Source: Hymenopus coronatus
Lineage: Eukaryota; Arthropoda; Insecta; Mantodea; Hymenopodidae
Assembly (NCBI GenBank): GCA_030762935.1
Contig: CM060883.1
Span: 49,339,001 to 49,403,000 of the forward strand
DNA length: 64,000 nucleotides
Direction: 5' to 3'
Under the pieces are notes generated by a model. The model searched no databases and was not told the origin of the DNA. It worked only from the letters and a program-made list of their open reading frames with translations. The position numbers were made by a program, and so were the translations under genes. This document shows positions 47,342 through 59,532 of the stretch, piece by piece; the first letter of the stretch is position 1, and each line of letters starts with the position of its first letter.

Positions 47342-49834
47342 CAGTGTTTCCCAACCTTTTGAAGTTCACGGCACCCTTGGGAATAACATTAAACACCAGG
47401 GGCACGCTTCCTTGAATTAAAATAAAATTAAGCCTAATACGTTAATTTATTGAAATAGTATATAATAATAACGTACACCATAACATAATACAGTAAACTT
47501 TACTACAATCACTGAGTAAAAATACATCAATAAATTTTGTTCGATTAATGATTAATGTGAAACCTGTGATTGATGCTTAGATCACAGATATGTGATGTCG
47601 GGTCTTACAGTTGACAGTGAAACACGCAAATCATCCTCAAGGTTATTCAGTCTATTTCTTGCTTTGCATTTTATTGTCACCATAGCAGAGAAGGCTTGCT
47701 CGCATAGATAGGATGTTGAAAAGGGCAAAAGTGCGTTAATTGCTTTCTTCATTAGGTTAGGGTACTCCTCTCTCCGTTGAAGCCAAAAACTAGTCACCGA
47801 CACCTCACTCTTGGTGAACTTACCTTTGAGTGTGGAATCAGCGCAAAGATCAATAAATTCATCTCGTTCGCAAGCAGTGAAATCTATTTCCTCTGCACTA
47901 TCTACGAAATCAAATGGTGAGACAATCCAGTCGAGATTCGTAGTGGAAATAGTTGGAAAGTACGCATCTATTGCATCTTGCAATCTTGATAAGTGATCAC
48001 AAATGCGGTCTTTCAGTTTACCCAGATCTTTATCTCCTGCCACATTAAGAAGAGATGGAAAGTTCGACAAATCTCCTTTTTGATCTGCAGACTTCCAAGA
48101 ACTAAGTTTCCTCTTAAAACCTTTCATTTTATTGGTTGAGGAGATTATTTTTTCATGTCGACCCTGCATCGAAACATTCAGTTCATTCATCTTATGAAAA
48201 ATATCTGCCAGATATGACAGTTCAAAACACCAAGAATCACTTAGTAAGAGCTCATGAAATGTGTCTTGATTTTCATCCTTAAAAAAAGTTTTTAGCTGTT
48301 CTTTAAGTTCGAGAAACCGGTTCAATACACGACCCCGCGACAACCACCTTACTTCTGTGTGAAGTAACAAAGAGGTATGAGCTGCATCCGTTGCGCGACG
48401 TAACTGTTCAAAAATTCTGCACTTTAAAGGTCGAGACTTCATATAGTTCACCATTTTCACAACTTGGTTAAACACTTCAGCAAAATCTTCATTACACGCT
48501 TTCACGACTAATGCCTCTCTATGCAGAAAACAGTGAGCTATAATAATGGATGGATTTTCATTGAGAGCTCTGGCAGTAAAACCTTTAATTTTCCCAGACA
48601 TAGATGGTGCACCATCTGTACATATACCACAACAGACTTTCCATGAACGATCATGGTCATTGAGATGGGAATTAATAGAAATGAAAATATCATGGCCTGT
48701 AGTTGTAGTCTCCAGCGGTCTACAGAACAGAAACTGTTCATTAATATCTTTTTCATCAATATATCTGATAAAACCAAGGAGTTGCGGTTTGTCACCAATA
48801 TCGAGACTCTCATCTACTTGCAAAGCAAATGTTCTATAAGTTTTTATTTTCTCCGTGACTTATTCGTTGATATTGCATGACATTTCAGATACCCTGCGGC
48901 TGATTGTGTTGTTGGACAGAGGAACTTTCGAAATTTGATTAGCTGCTCCTTCGCCAAGTATTGTTGAAACTATAACTTGACATGCAGGGCCAATGATTTC
49001 CTCTCCATGAGTATGAGGTTTCTTTTTTTTTTAGCTATCAGTTCTGCTACTTTAAATGAGGCTTCAATAGCAGTATCACCTATGGTCATTCTCTTTACCA
49101 TTCGCACAGCTGTTTTCTTCTCCCCTTCTAATACATGTGAAAAATACATTACACTTTTCTGTGACACACTAGGATGCTTTGTTGTAAGATGCCGCTTCAG
49201 TTTGCTAGATACCATGGCCTCGTTGCTAAGTGTTTCCCCACAAACTAAACACACAGGGATAGGGTTTTCATCGTTGTTATTCCACTTAAATCCATACGCT
49301 AAGTAACTGTTCTGGTATGTTCTTTTCTTTCGTTTGTCTTCTTTATGTGGTGAATTCGACGGTCCGGGAGAAACTGTAAGATTTGGCTTCTTGAAGCAAG
49401 CAGTAGGAGCCGATTGTTCACTATCACTGTCCTGGCGTTTACGTTTAACAATGAACTTATCCATAACTAAACACTGTGAATCGACGCGATGAAGACCACT
49501 GAAAGCGCCAAGCGGCGTACACTTTTATATATTCATGTCGAAGTCTCGGGAATGTTCGTGAGGAAGCGAGTAGTCTCGGGAATGTTCGGCAGGGTATAGC
49601 TGTAATGCCATCTGTGGGATACTAGTATAACTGAATTATTGAAATGAATCGACCACTATCACCATCTGCCGTGCATGAGAGTAATTGATTTGACTTATTT
49701 TATTTCAAGACCTTACAAGACTTAAGGCTTCAGTAGAAGGTATTTTTTTTTTGTTTATCTCAATATCTCGCGGCACCCCTTAGCCAATCACACGGCACCC
49801 TAGGGTGCCGGGGCACACCGGTTGGGAACCGTTG
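47342..49834 (-). mobile_element. Buster-type hAT DNA transposon with TIRs and 8-bp TSDs
   Basis: The element is 2493 bp. The left end is CAGTGTTTCCCAACC and the right end in reverse complement is CAACGGTTCCCAACC. Both share a further GGCACCCT-GGG block about 30 bp in. The flanks are CTCTAATC (47334-47341) and CTCTAGTC (49835-49842), one mismatch apart, with TA in the middle as in the Buster subfamily rule. The single transposase gene inside is broken, so the copy is non-autonomous. The TSD mismatch and the broken gene suggest moderate age. Confidence 0.95.
47582..49464 (-). pseudogene. hAT (ZBED/Buster) transposase, frameshift and stop
   Basis: The N-terminal part (49464-48970) has a basic MDKFIVKRKR start and a BED zinc finger with C72, C75, H92 and H97. 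The C-terminal part (48823-47582) is 413 aa, with VDES (first Asp, residue 4 of this part), CTDGAPSM (second Asp, residue 70), HCFLHREAL, RWLSRGRVLNRFLELK and CEQAFSAM (catalytic Glu about 375), i.e. the hAT catalytic core and C-terminal dimerisation region. Between them the frame changes at an A10 run (49023-49032 on the plus strand), and one in-frame TAA lies at 48860-48862. All motifs are otherwise intact, so it died recently. It is not a host ZBED gene, because it sits squarely between TIRs. Confidence 0.93.
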
Positions 49835-49842
49835 CTCTAGTC

Positions 49843-50470
49843 TGTTAAATGGTTAGATGCTCTTTCCAAATACCTACATCTGTCACCTGAAGAGAGAGAC
49901 AACAAGAGGATAAGTGTTTGTGTCTCTTTCTTTTCTAGATCAGACAAGTTAAATCTCAGAGACCCTAGCTGCATATGCTCTCCTCGCACTAACGCGCTGA
50001 GGCAACGCATTGTGATGAGGTTTGGATGAGGCGACTGCGAGGTAGTATCGGTGAGCGGCAATGGTTATGGTTGTGTTCGTGTAAGGTTCCGTTGAAGGCG
50101 GTTTGGACTGTTCTGCGTCTGATGAGCCCTGCAGTACTGTGAGGCAGGGACGGTGGTGGTGGCTCCTTTTCCCGGTGTCTTGTCGCCGGCTGCTGCATTT
50201 GCTCTGTTCTTTTTCCTTCCCCCGGTCGCTGCGGTAGCTGAGAGTGAATGCTGGGATGGCTTCTTTTTCACCACGGTTTTCCTATCCCTGATTTTCCACA
50301 ACCTAATTTTCTTCGTCGTCATCTGTTTAGCATTGAAGGACCAGGCGACGGTCGGTGTGTTGCGGCTGAGCGTTTTGGAGCGCTTTGTAAAGGTGACATC
50401 CGTCAGACTGCTCATTAACCCGCTACAGTCTGCTCTCGGAGAAGAATCTCCTTCAGGGAGCCTAAGGTAG
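49843..50470 (-). pseudogene. Probable proximal part of the same GC-rich retroelement remnant
   Basis: The minus-strand frame from 50415 is Lys/Arg/Thr/Ala-rich and of low complexity (TTKKIRLWKIRDRKTVVKKK), as in the N-terminus of many ORF1 proteins. It continues in another frame to 49843, where the hAT begins. Base composition is clearly higher in GC than the flanks and matches 46800-47333. Joining the two across the hAT is inference. Confidence 0.4.
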
Positions 50471-50689
50471 TTGTAGGCTTATGGTTGAACTTGAGCGACG
50501 TAGATGGATTCGGTCTGGAAACTTATGGAGCCCACCCGCTTGCTAGATTTTTAAATGTAATTACAATTACTATTTACTATTTACAATAACAAAGGAAAAG
50601 TTAAAAAGTAACGTACCTGATACTTCATAATGACAATATAAGACAATTTAGTTAATTGTGCTAATCATTTTTGGTTAATCGATTTGCAC

Positions 50690-51528
50690 TCTAGAGCATA
50701 TTTTTATATTCTCTGCTTCGTACATAGGTATAGTAGGTATTGCACTCCACCCAAAATTAGATACAGAGATTTCACCGAAAATACACGTGTTGAGGTCCCC
50801 TGTATACAAAAAAGCATTTCTAGAAAAAAGTCCGTGTGTGTCCATGTGTCTGTGAACACGATAACTCAAAAATGTCGGTAAAATGCCAAATGTGGTATTT
50901 ACCTAAGTTTAGAATCTTGTGTCACATCCTTAGTACCTTTTGAGCAAAATCCTCCACCACAAACTACTCATTCCATTGAAAAAAGCTCGAAACAATTTTG
51001 ATTAATGCACAGTATATTAAAGATATTTATATGACAAATAAAATGCGAATCTTGAATTTTCTGAGAATAACATCTGAAGACCTCTTCATTTAGAATGACT
51101 TTTGCATAACTGGTAACCCATAAGAAATAAACAAAAACTTACTACACAAAAAATGTATATCTCGTTAAAACATACATTTTTGTGTGCAATTGGCCATTTC
51201 CGAGAAGTTCCTTGTTATTGATGTCAGATGTAGAATATTTTCTCATGCGGGAATTTGTAAACTCCTGGCCATACAAAAAAAAAAAAAGAAAAAAAAAAAA
51301 AAAGAAACCGGATTTCTGCACATGGGAACCTGTTTTTATAAGATTTGACTGTCACTTTAGCCTAGTGTAACCCCTCATATCCGTTCAACTTACAAGGAAG
51401 CAAGTAGTAAGATCATTTCTAATTTTTATCTCCATTAGCCTGAAGTAGACAGAAGAACAAACTTTTAGCAATAATTTGTAACAAAGATGTAGAGAGAGTC
51501 ATATGAACGGAATACGTCAGATTTTTAG
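50690..51528 (-). repeat. R1 copy, near full length
   Basis: The hairpin end is reduced. The interior is good, with a poly-A-rich insertion at 51278-51305. It ends TAGAGAGAGTCATATGAACG then GTCAGATTTTT. Confidence 0.85.
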
Positions 51529-52139
51529 TTTTAGAGCACTTATGCTTGTATGATTTTTACTCCACATACATTTTGTCTTCAGCATACTTCCATAAAAGCG
51601 CCTAAAAGTATTATAAAACATTTTGGATAATTGAGCATTAGTCACACATTAATATTAGGTTCTTAATAAATTCCTGCTTCAGCATAAAGTGACTATTGTT
51701 TTACTTCTTGTGGACTCATTTTTAACGAGTCATGTCATCTTATATTATAAACAACTGATTGTTGTCTCAGATTTGATCATTTTCCTATGCAATAAAATAA
51801 AATGTGGGAAAGAAAGTCTTTTAGTGAAGAAGACAGCACAAGTTTAGCAATTTTCTGACTCAGTCCCTTGTGGGAATGAAACAATGGAGCGTCTGCCGGA
51901 ACTGGGGCACGAAACAAAACATCTACGATATTCAGTGTAGCTCCGTGCGGAATGTTTGCAAAGATTCGTGATAAGGTTTAGATACACGCATGGCATTTGC
52001 AATGCAGATGTCCTTCCTTCCTTGTTTTGTGCTGGAATGCTGCGGTTTTTCATTCAGCAAAGCCATTTTTAGGTAAAACTCGCCACATGGATATTGTAAT
52101 ACAAACATGCTTAAAACTCGATGTGATATCTGAAAGAAA
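51529..52139. other. Unassigned DNA between R1 copies
   Basis: No repeat match. Minus frames at 51844-52162 overlap one another and show no domain. Confidence 0.4.
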
Positions 52140-53018
52140 AAAATCTGCTGTGTTCCATTCACATGACTTTCTCTATCTGTTCTGCAAACAAGCTATTCTT
52201 ACACAAGAGTATTCTTTTACCTATATCATTCTAATTGCGATAAACAACAGAAACGGTCTTATTACTTGCTTCCCTGTATGTAGAAGGGACATAAGGGAAT
52301 ACACTAAACTAAAGCGATAATCAAAACTTTTAAAAGCTATCGCAATGTGAAATAATAGCAAACCGCTTCCTTTTGCGTGCCTAGGAGTAAAACAAAAGAG
52401 GTATGGAACGAAAGACGACTTCCCGTTGGAGCAAAGTTTAAATAGTTTAAAAATGAAACTACAACAATGAATATCTTGGAAGCGCTTAACTCTACAAAAG
52501 AAGTATATGATATAAATCGTGTAATTCAACAAATCTATATTTTTTGTGTAGTAAATTTTTGTGTAAATATATCTTATGGTTTACCGGTTATGCAAAAGTC
52601 ATCCAAAGTTAATAGGACTGTAGAGGCTATTCCTAGAAAATCCATTATATACATTTCGTTTGTAATGAAAATATTTTAAATATATGGTATTTTAATCAAA
52701 ATCGTTAGAGCCTTTTTTGAGAAAATCAAAATTCTCGAAAAATGTTCCATGTAAAGAACAGTTAAGAGATGGGGGATTTTCTTGAAAATCTTTATGTCGC
52801 ATCCTTTGAAGATACGAACTTATCTGACTTTTCGTTTTTGAGCTATGCGTCCACAGACACAGACACACCCGGACCTTTTACTAAAACTCTTTTTGGGGTT
52901 CAGGGGGTCTCAGAACTGTATTTCCGGTGAAATCTCGGTATCGAATTTCTGGGTGGAATACAATATCTTCTCTGTCTACTGTGTACATTGTACATATGTG
53001 CTAGAGAAAGTAAAAATC
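52140..53018 (+). repeat. R1 copy, full length
   Basis: It starts AAAAATCTGCTGTGTTCC and ends GTGCTAGAGAAAGTAAAAA. The palindrome core is GTACATTGTAC. Confidence 0.9.
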
Positions 53019-53329
53019 TGTGCTACACTACTGTCTATTCACTATGCTTATTTTATATCGATACTACAAATCATTCTTGCGAAAGTATATCTTTCTCTAT
53101 ACTCCCTTTGAATCGAGGTAAACCATTGCAAAAGTAGTTACATATAATTTGTTATAGATTAAAAGGAAAGAGGGATAGTAAAATGTTTAAGAACTGAACG
53201 CTATATGCTGATCTTAAAATTCCTCATTCTTTCCATTTAATCTTGAGAATATTAACAGTACTTTAAAACAATGACAACTTAGTGAACGATTCAAACTATT
53301 ACTAATTATAAAAAATTCATATATTTCTT

Positions 53330-53650
53330 ATCAAATTTACTATAAAAATGCTCTATGATTTTTATAAAAATATCTTATGTTAAGTATTACAAGTAAAATC
53401 TATATCTTGAATTTTCTAAGACAGTATGTGATATGTTAATTCTAAATGAGAGAATAAATTGTAAACTATAAGAGATTGATAAAATCTAACTATACAAGAA
53501 TTTAGATCCCGTTAAATTATATACTTGAAAACAAATAGCATTTTTGTGGCGTTAACCATTTCCGAGATATTGCTTATTGGTTTGAATTTATATTTTCATC
53601 GTTTGTTTTTTAACCTCTGGTTATGTAAAGAGTATGAAATTTCAGAACCA
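53330..53650 (-). repeat. R1 internal fragment, old
   Basis: It shows the TATATCTTGAATTTTCTAAG to AACCATTTCCGAGATATTG blocks without either end. Confidence 0.65.
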
Positions 53651-55312
53651 ACACATAGCGATATGTTAATTAAAAATCCGACTACAGCTTTACATAGTGT
53701 ATATTACAACGAAATGCACAAATGACTCGTGATGTATGTATATTAACGGGAAGTAAATAGAAGTTTAAGCGTTTGCAAGAATACATATTTTAATAATGGT
53801 TACAGCATTTAATGCAATACATTTTTTTCATCAACATTTCAATAGAATCACAGTATTTTCATCACAACTTTTACAACTGTAGTCTTCAACAAAATTCGGT
53901 CAAGATTCAAATTCAATGTATTTGATCTCTTTCGAAAATTATCCGTGAGTCTTAAAATATTGGAAGAGCAAACAATTGGGCAGAAATTCAACACTAGTCA
54001 ATGATATCAGGTATAGTTGGTTCAAAAAGTTCTTGGCCTTACACGATTGGTGCTGGCAGTATCGAATAGAAAAGCCGATAATTTAGACGAAACAACAGTC
54101 AATTTCATTTATGTGCTTTCATTTGTTTTATTTTTATAGCACTGCAAAATAAACAAGTTCAGGTTTCTTCTGAAAATGAATAAGGCCGAATCCTGTGCAA
54201 TGATTAAAATGCTTTACATGAAGTGAAATAAGAAATTACCTAAGTACATTCCATTTTGGAAGAGTTTTCATCATCACATTTTGTGGTCTGTGGAGTTTAA
54301 TGTGGCCATTTTCCACTTGTCGCTATGACTGAAGAAAATTCGCGATGACAGCTTAAGATTGGTGAGTTTGCTGGTGTATACGATATACACTATAAATAAC
54401 ATAAGGTATTTTAAGTAGAATGTGCTAGATATCAGCACATTTACATCGACAAAAAAGCAGTAATTAATAATTTTGTGTTAGTTTTAGGTAGGTGGATATA
54501 AAACTTCTGGTAATTTTGTTATAGATGGTGACCTGATCAGTGTTTGCTGGCTCCCAGCAAGATGGCAATGAATGATGTAGAATGGTTAGCAATTTAAATT
54601 AATTTATTTAATTTACTGTAAATTTTATGTTTCTTTTTTCTCATATTATTCATAATCTTTCAATTTTTCGTGTTTTTGTGTACCTATTTAGTTAGTTATA
54701 CGAGATAATGAAACTGCAAACTTAATTGTTTTGAAAAAACTTTAATACATCTAAAAATTTGCAATAGACGTTATGGTTTAGAGAATCACACACCAGGAGG
54801 AGTAATACAGATTGTTTTTTATTTTTTAGTTTATGTCAAGATCTCATTGCATTCTGTCTGAAACATTTTATACACGAGAAAGCTCGTATTTGTTAATAGC
54901 CGACCAGAAGTGAGCATCTCATAGAAATGTTTGAACTTATTACATCGTTGTTGACGAAACACGTTGACGGGACTAAAAACAATGGTTTTAAAAGGGTGAA
55001 CGCGGACAAAAGAAGGACAGGTAATAGGTATGTTCCTTTAGCATTGAAGGTGTCCACTTCTTCAAATTGTGATCATGAGCTGCATTTCTTGCACTTAGTA
55101 CTCTGCCACGTTCACTAGGTGTGGCACTTAATGACTTTTTCCTAGTCAAAATCTGAAGAAATGGCCCATTGCACAGAGATCGTAAATCAAACAAACTCAT
55201 ATTTTGGGACAAATAATTTTACGAGTGCAGTTGTCTAAGTATATGGAGTAAAACCATGATAATTTTGATACCATAGCAAGAAATTAGGTTAAAGAATCTT
55301 GTATTTTATTTC
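53651..55312. other. AT-rich unassigned DNA
   Basis: 1.7 kb without R1 or SINE sequence. A phrase at 54018-54042 (TTGGTTCAAAAAGTTCTTGG) resembles some mariner ends, but no transposase motif or opposite end was found. Confidence 0.4.
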
Positions 55313-55314
55313 TA

Positions 55315-55858
55315 AGGACCATTCACATCGAAAATTAACCGTAGACGTAACGTAGACACAGAAGCTTGCAGCCAATATATGTATAGGCTCATTCACGATG
55401 GTTACATTGACATTGACATAGACATAACCGTAGTACTTTACATAGAAGCTTGCAAAGGCAAGCTTTTGCGTCAAAGTTAACATGCACGGAGGAATCAACC
55501 AATGAGAGCCACTGCTCGATGTGTTATTAAAATGGCTGTGCTTGATGATTCTCTCTCATTTCTCTTCCGTTAATTCGTATTTGATTAAGTGGATGAATCC
55601 ACCATCGGCTATGATGAGACAACCGTCCTTTAAAGTATAAAACACCAAACAAATTAACTACTCTAATTTGCATGTGCTGCCACACTTTCGTCTCTGCCAG
55701 CCATTTTAGTTTGAAAGGCGCAGTTCACTTGTTTTAATTTCTGATTGGTTGTTGCCAACGTTTACGTTTGTTATCGAGAATGCTTATAGTGTATTTAAAT
55801 CTGCGTCTATATTCTAAGTCAGTACGTCTACGGTTAATTTTCAATGTGAATTGCCCTT
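55315..55858. mobile_element. MITE with about 37-bp terminal inverted repeats
   Basis: The left end reads AGGACCATTCACATCGAAAA then TTAACCGTAGACGTA. The right end in reverse complement reads AAGGGCAATTCACATTGAAA then ATTAACCGTAGACGTA. TA flanks both sides (55313-55314, 55859-55860), compatible with a TA target duplication. Inside the left end, ACCGTAG and AGAAGCTTGC recur (about 55342-55370 and 55428-55455). The 544 bp contain no transposase. The superfamily is uncertain (Tc1/mariner-like by the TA). Confidence 0.85.
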
Positions 55859-55860
55859 TA

Positions 55861-56572
55861 GGCTGAGAAATTTCGGAACAGCCCACGTATTCGCTGACAA
55901 CATGGAAGAATGAAAACTGTCCATGGAATTCGAAAGTGTCGCGCCTAATTCAGACAAATGATGAGCATTAGTCTGATCTGTGAGGTGAGTCTAAGACCGC
56001 TTGTTGTATCCGGCACATATGACGTCATATCCTGCCGGAAATATTTGGGTGCAGTGGTGCGATGCAATACAATGTATGGTTGACTGCAAGCACCTCATAA
56101 CAAACTCTGCCAGGTCTGTTTTGTTGATCGTTTTAAGGCCTACCACATGGCGGTTCTACTTATCAGGCGGGACTACGAAGATGAGGACGCAGTATGGGGA
56201 GTTGAATAGCTGCACGTTTCCCATTCTAAACAGTATATTATTTGACTAAATAACACACATATAGACGTGACAAAGAATAAATGGAAGGCGAACTCTGAAA
56301 AAATGCAATATAGCAATCACATCCGATCTTCTCTACTCTTACAACCTCACATAATCCTGTAAAATTAAGGTATTTACATAAATTATTCACTAAAATAATC
56401 TTAAATTTAGGGGATTTTATATACAACCAATATTAAAATTGCAAAATTTATGACCCTTTATCTTACAAACCATTTAAGATATCAAGCCGAAAGTTTTACG
56501 GATATAGACTTTAATTTTATAGATCCACTTTTATAAAGTAAGTTTGTCTATTAAGGAAAGTAAGAGTCTTTT
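55861..56572. other. Unassigned DNA
   Basis: Frames at 56001-56249 (plus) and 56238-56426 (minus) lack motifs. No repeat match. Confidence 0.4.
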
Positions 56573-57880
56573 CCTACTTTTACTTTCTCTAGGACGTATG
56601 TACAATGTACATAGAAGGTAGAGAAGTTATTGTATTCCACTCAAAATTACGATACAGAGATTTCACCGAAAAATTCATGTAAATTATTATAAAAAAATAA
56701 AAAAAATTATTTAGAAACATGTCCATTGTGACATGTCTATTGTGAATGTGTTTGTGTGTGTATGTGTGTCTCTGGGCAGCATACTAATCGGGACAAACAT
56801 TAACAGAAACAGTCTTATTACTTAGTTCTTTATAAGTAGAAGGGATATAAGGGAATACACTAGACTTAACCGAGAGTCAAATGTTTCAAAACGTAGTTGC
56901 TATGGGATTGAAATTCGTTTCTTTGCGTGACCGGGAGTATGAGGAAAGTTCAAGTATTTTAAACCTGAAGTCAATAACAAGGAATAACTTAAAAATAGCC
57001 AACTCCAAGGAAGTGATAGAAATATTTTCAAGAAAATCCGCTACCCCAAACTACCCTTTACGGAAAAAAAAACATGAAAATGTTGTTTTTCTGAAAAATA
57101 GCTCTAACTATTTTGATAAAATTACCGTGTATGAAATATATTTACATGGCAAACACAATGCATATCTTGAATTTTCTGGGAATAGCCTCAGAAGACGCCT
57201 TCATTCTGGATGAATTTTGCATAACTCGTAGACTGTAAGAGATAGACAAACACGCACTACACAAAAAATGTAGATCTCGTTAAAACACACAATGTATGCC
57301 ATATGTTTTTTTTTTTTTTTCCACGTTGTAGAATTAACCGTTTCCGAGATATTCCTTGTTATTGCTTTAATTTTAAACTATTTAAATTTATCTCAAACAG
57401 GAGCTCAATTTCCTATCATCTCTCTTTTCTTTTACTTCTGGCCACTCAAAGGAAACCGAATTTCAGTTGTTTCACATAGCGACCGATTTTTAAAAATTTT
57501 ACCCTCACTTTAGTCTACTGCATTATCTTATTTCCCTTTTACTTAGAAGGAACTACTACAACTTCTCAAGACGCGCCGTGGCCGAGTGGTTAGGGACCTC
57601 TCGCCTCTCACCTAGATGGCTCGGTTTCGTTCCCAAGCGACCGCATGTGAGGTTTGTGATGGGTAAAGCGGCGCAGCGGCGATTTTTCTCTGGTTTCCCC
57701 CACCATCGCATTCCATCGCTGCTCCATCTTCATTCCATGTATCACCAATGTCATCGCCTGCGGTGCCACAAGTAGTAAAAGCGGGCGTTAAACACTATAA
57801 AACAAAATACAACTTCTGCTAATGTTCGCCTCGATTATCATGATATAGCTAAAAGAATAAACTTTTGTGACAATACCTTG
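56573..57880 (-). repeat. R1 copy with inverted R1 piece and S-B inserted
   Basis: The hairpin end (56573-56785, core GTACAATGTAC) is followed by a plus-oriented R1 interior piece (56786-57012). The minus copy continues at 57015-57556 and, after S-B, at 57818-57880. Confidence 0.7.
57567..57807 (+). mobile_element. S-B SINE (tRNA-Leu/Ser-like head) with 10-bp TSD
   Basis: The head is CGCCGTGGCCGAGTGGTTAG, a class II tRNA A box, with CTCGCCTCTCACC after it. The tail carries CATCGCATTCCA, CATTCCATGTATC and GCGGGCGTTAAACACT. The TSD TACAACTTCT (57557-57566, 57808-57817) lies within an R1 copy. Confidence 0.92.
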
Positions 57881-57881
57881 T

Positions 57882-58103
57882 ACTGGGTAGTGTGGCGGTA
57901 GCATGTCAACAGGTTGCTAGTTCGAATCTCGCTTAGGGTGAGTTATCCGGATACGGCATTTTTCGGGGTTTACCCTTATTCTGAGAAGATGAATGTCGAG
58001 TAACCTTAAGCTCCTTGGAGCCCGAGATCATTTAAGCATCATTTTATCAATTTCATTCATCGTCCTATATGACTAACCATGTCAAAGGACGTTAAGCTGC
58101 CCC
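57882..58103 (+). mobile_element. S-C SINE
   Basis: The head is GGGTAGTGTGGCGGTAGCAT then TTCGAATCTCGC. The tail runs through GATGAATGTCGAGTAACC to GTCAAAGGACGTTAAGC. It lies between an interrupted R1 and the next R1. Confidence 0.88.
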
Positions 58104-58109
58104 CCTCCC

Positions 58110-58822
58110 AAAAGTTCTATGTTACACTCACATGACTTTCTGTAGCTACTCTACAAACAAACTTCTTACAAAACATTATTCTTCTTTCTACACAATGCTA
58201 ATCGAGATAAACATTAGCAAAATGTTCTTATTACTTAGTTTCATATAAGTTAAAGGGAACTAAGGGAATGCACTAGACTAAACTGATAGTCTAATATTTT
58301 AAAAGCTGTCGTTATGCGATTGTCATTGCAAATCGCTTATTTGCTTGGCCAGTAGTAGAACAAAAGATAAACGGGTACTTCCTTCTGAGAAAAGTGTAAG
58401 TACCTACTTTACAATTGAAACCAATAACAAGGAATATCTCGGAAAAGGTTACCTCCACAACAAAAACTAAAGGACATAAATTGTGTATTTGGACGAGATC
58501 TACAATTTTTGTGCAGTAAGTTTTTGTTTATGTCTTACGGTTTTACAGTTAAGCAAAATTCAGCAAAATTCTTCCAGAATAAAGAGGTCTTCAGAGGCTA
58601 TTCTCAGAAAATTCAAGACATACATTTTATTTGGGACGTAAATACCTTTAATATACGGGATTTTAATCAAAATCCTTATAGCTATTTTTGAGAAAATCAA
58701 AGTTTTCGAACATTTTTCCAGTAAAGGGTAGTTTGTGGTAGGCAGATTTTCTTGAAAATGTTTTTTTTACACATTCTTTATACTCTATGTACATAGTATA
58801 TGTAGAGAAAGTAGCAAACAAA
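58110..58822 (+). repeat. R1 copy with short deletion
   Basis: The TCTG end is degraded (GTTCTATGTTACACTCACATG). The hairpin end CTCTATGTACATAGTATATG then TAGAGAAAGTA is intact. The microsatellite block before the hairpin is lost. Confidence 0.85.
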
Positions 58823-59234
58823 ACTATTTCCGTAGACGTTTATTTCGATTAACGTGAATTAGATGGAAAATTATGCGCTACTAAGAGCAGTTTGTAGAAG
58901 AGTGGTTAGAGAAAGTAATAAGATGGTAACCCATCAGATGCTTTTCGTGAGTAGGGAGCTTAGTGTTAATGGGGGTCAGAATTTAAATAAATGAATATAT
59001 ATTAGACTTGCTGGTTGAGCAACAAGAGGCAACGCCCCCCCTGGGGTACCCGCAGATGATCAACACCGTTGTTTCCGGAGGGGAGCGAGACAGGTGCATG
59101 ATACACATATCCACCCAGAGTGAGTTCAGTTGTTTGTGTTTCCGTGGATACGACACACAGCTCAGGTAAGTTCGTCCTTCACACCAGAAATGTAGTGCAG
59201 TCTTATCTCTCACACACGACATTCAAATAGCACC
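58823..59234. other. Unassigned DNA with a GC-richer core
   Basis: 59000-59170 is GC-richer (CCCCCCCTGGGGTACC, a near-palindromic stretch). The 79-aa minus frame over it has no motif and there is no second copy in the window. Confidence 0.35.
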
Positions 59235-59532
59235 ACCTCTAGTATTGTATTCCACCCAAAAAATCTAAGTTTACAGTCACATTACTTTCCCTACTTACTA
59301 TCGTTTGTTACCACATACAATGTACATGGTAGGTAGAGCACTTACAAAAGTTTAATTCCTATATTTCACCGAAAATTCACGTTTTGAGGACCCCTGCATT
59401 CAAAATATCTTCACTTTATCTACATAGTACCGGTATAAGCATAGAGAAGGTACTATATTCCACCCAAATATTTATTACCGACATTTCACTGTATACACAC
59501 GTTTTAGGGTCCCCTGTTTAAACAAAAACATT
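59235..59532 (-). repeat. Successive truncated R1 hairpin ends
   Basis: At least two hairpin-end pieces, with starts near 59285 and 59408, each stop in the A-rich stretch about 120 bp from the end, where the next begins in the same orientation. Confidence 0.65.

Noticed and set aside
47811..49306. Plus-strand ORFs opposite the hAT transposase
   Set aside because: They are antisense shadows of the transposase coding strand.
54010..54360. Mariner end or transposase near TTGGTTCAAAAAGTTCTTGG
   Set aside because: Only a short phrase fits, with no opposite TIR and no coding motif.
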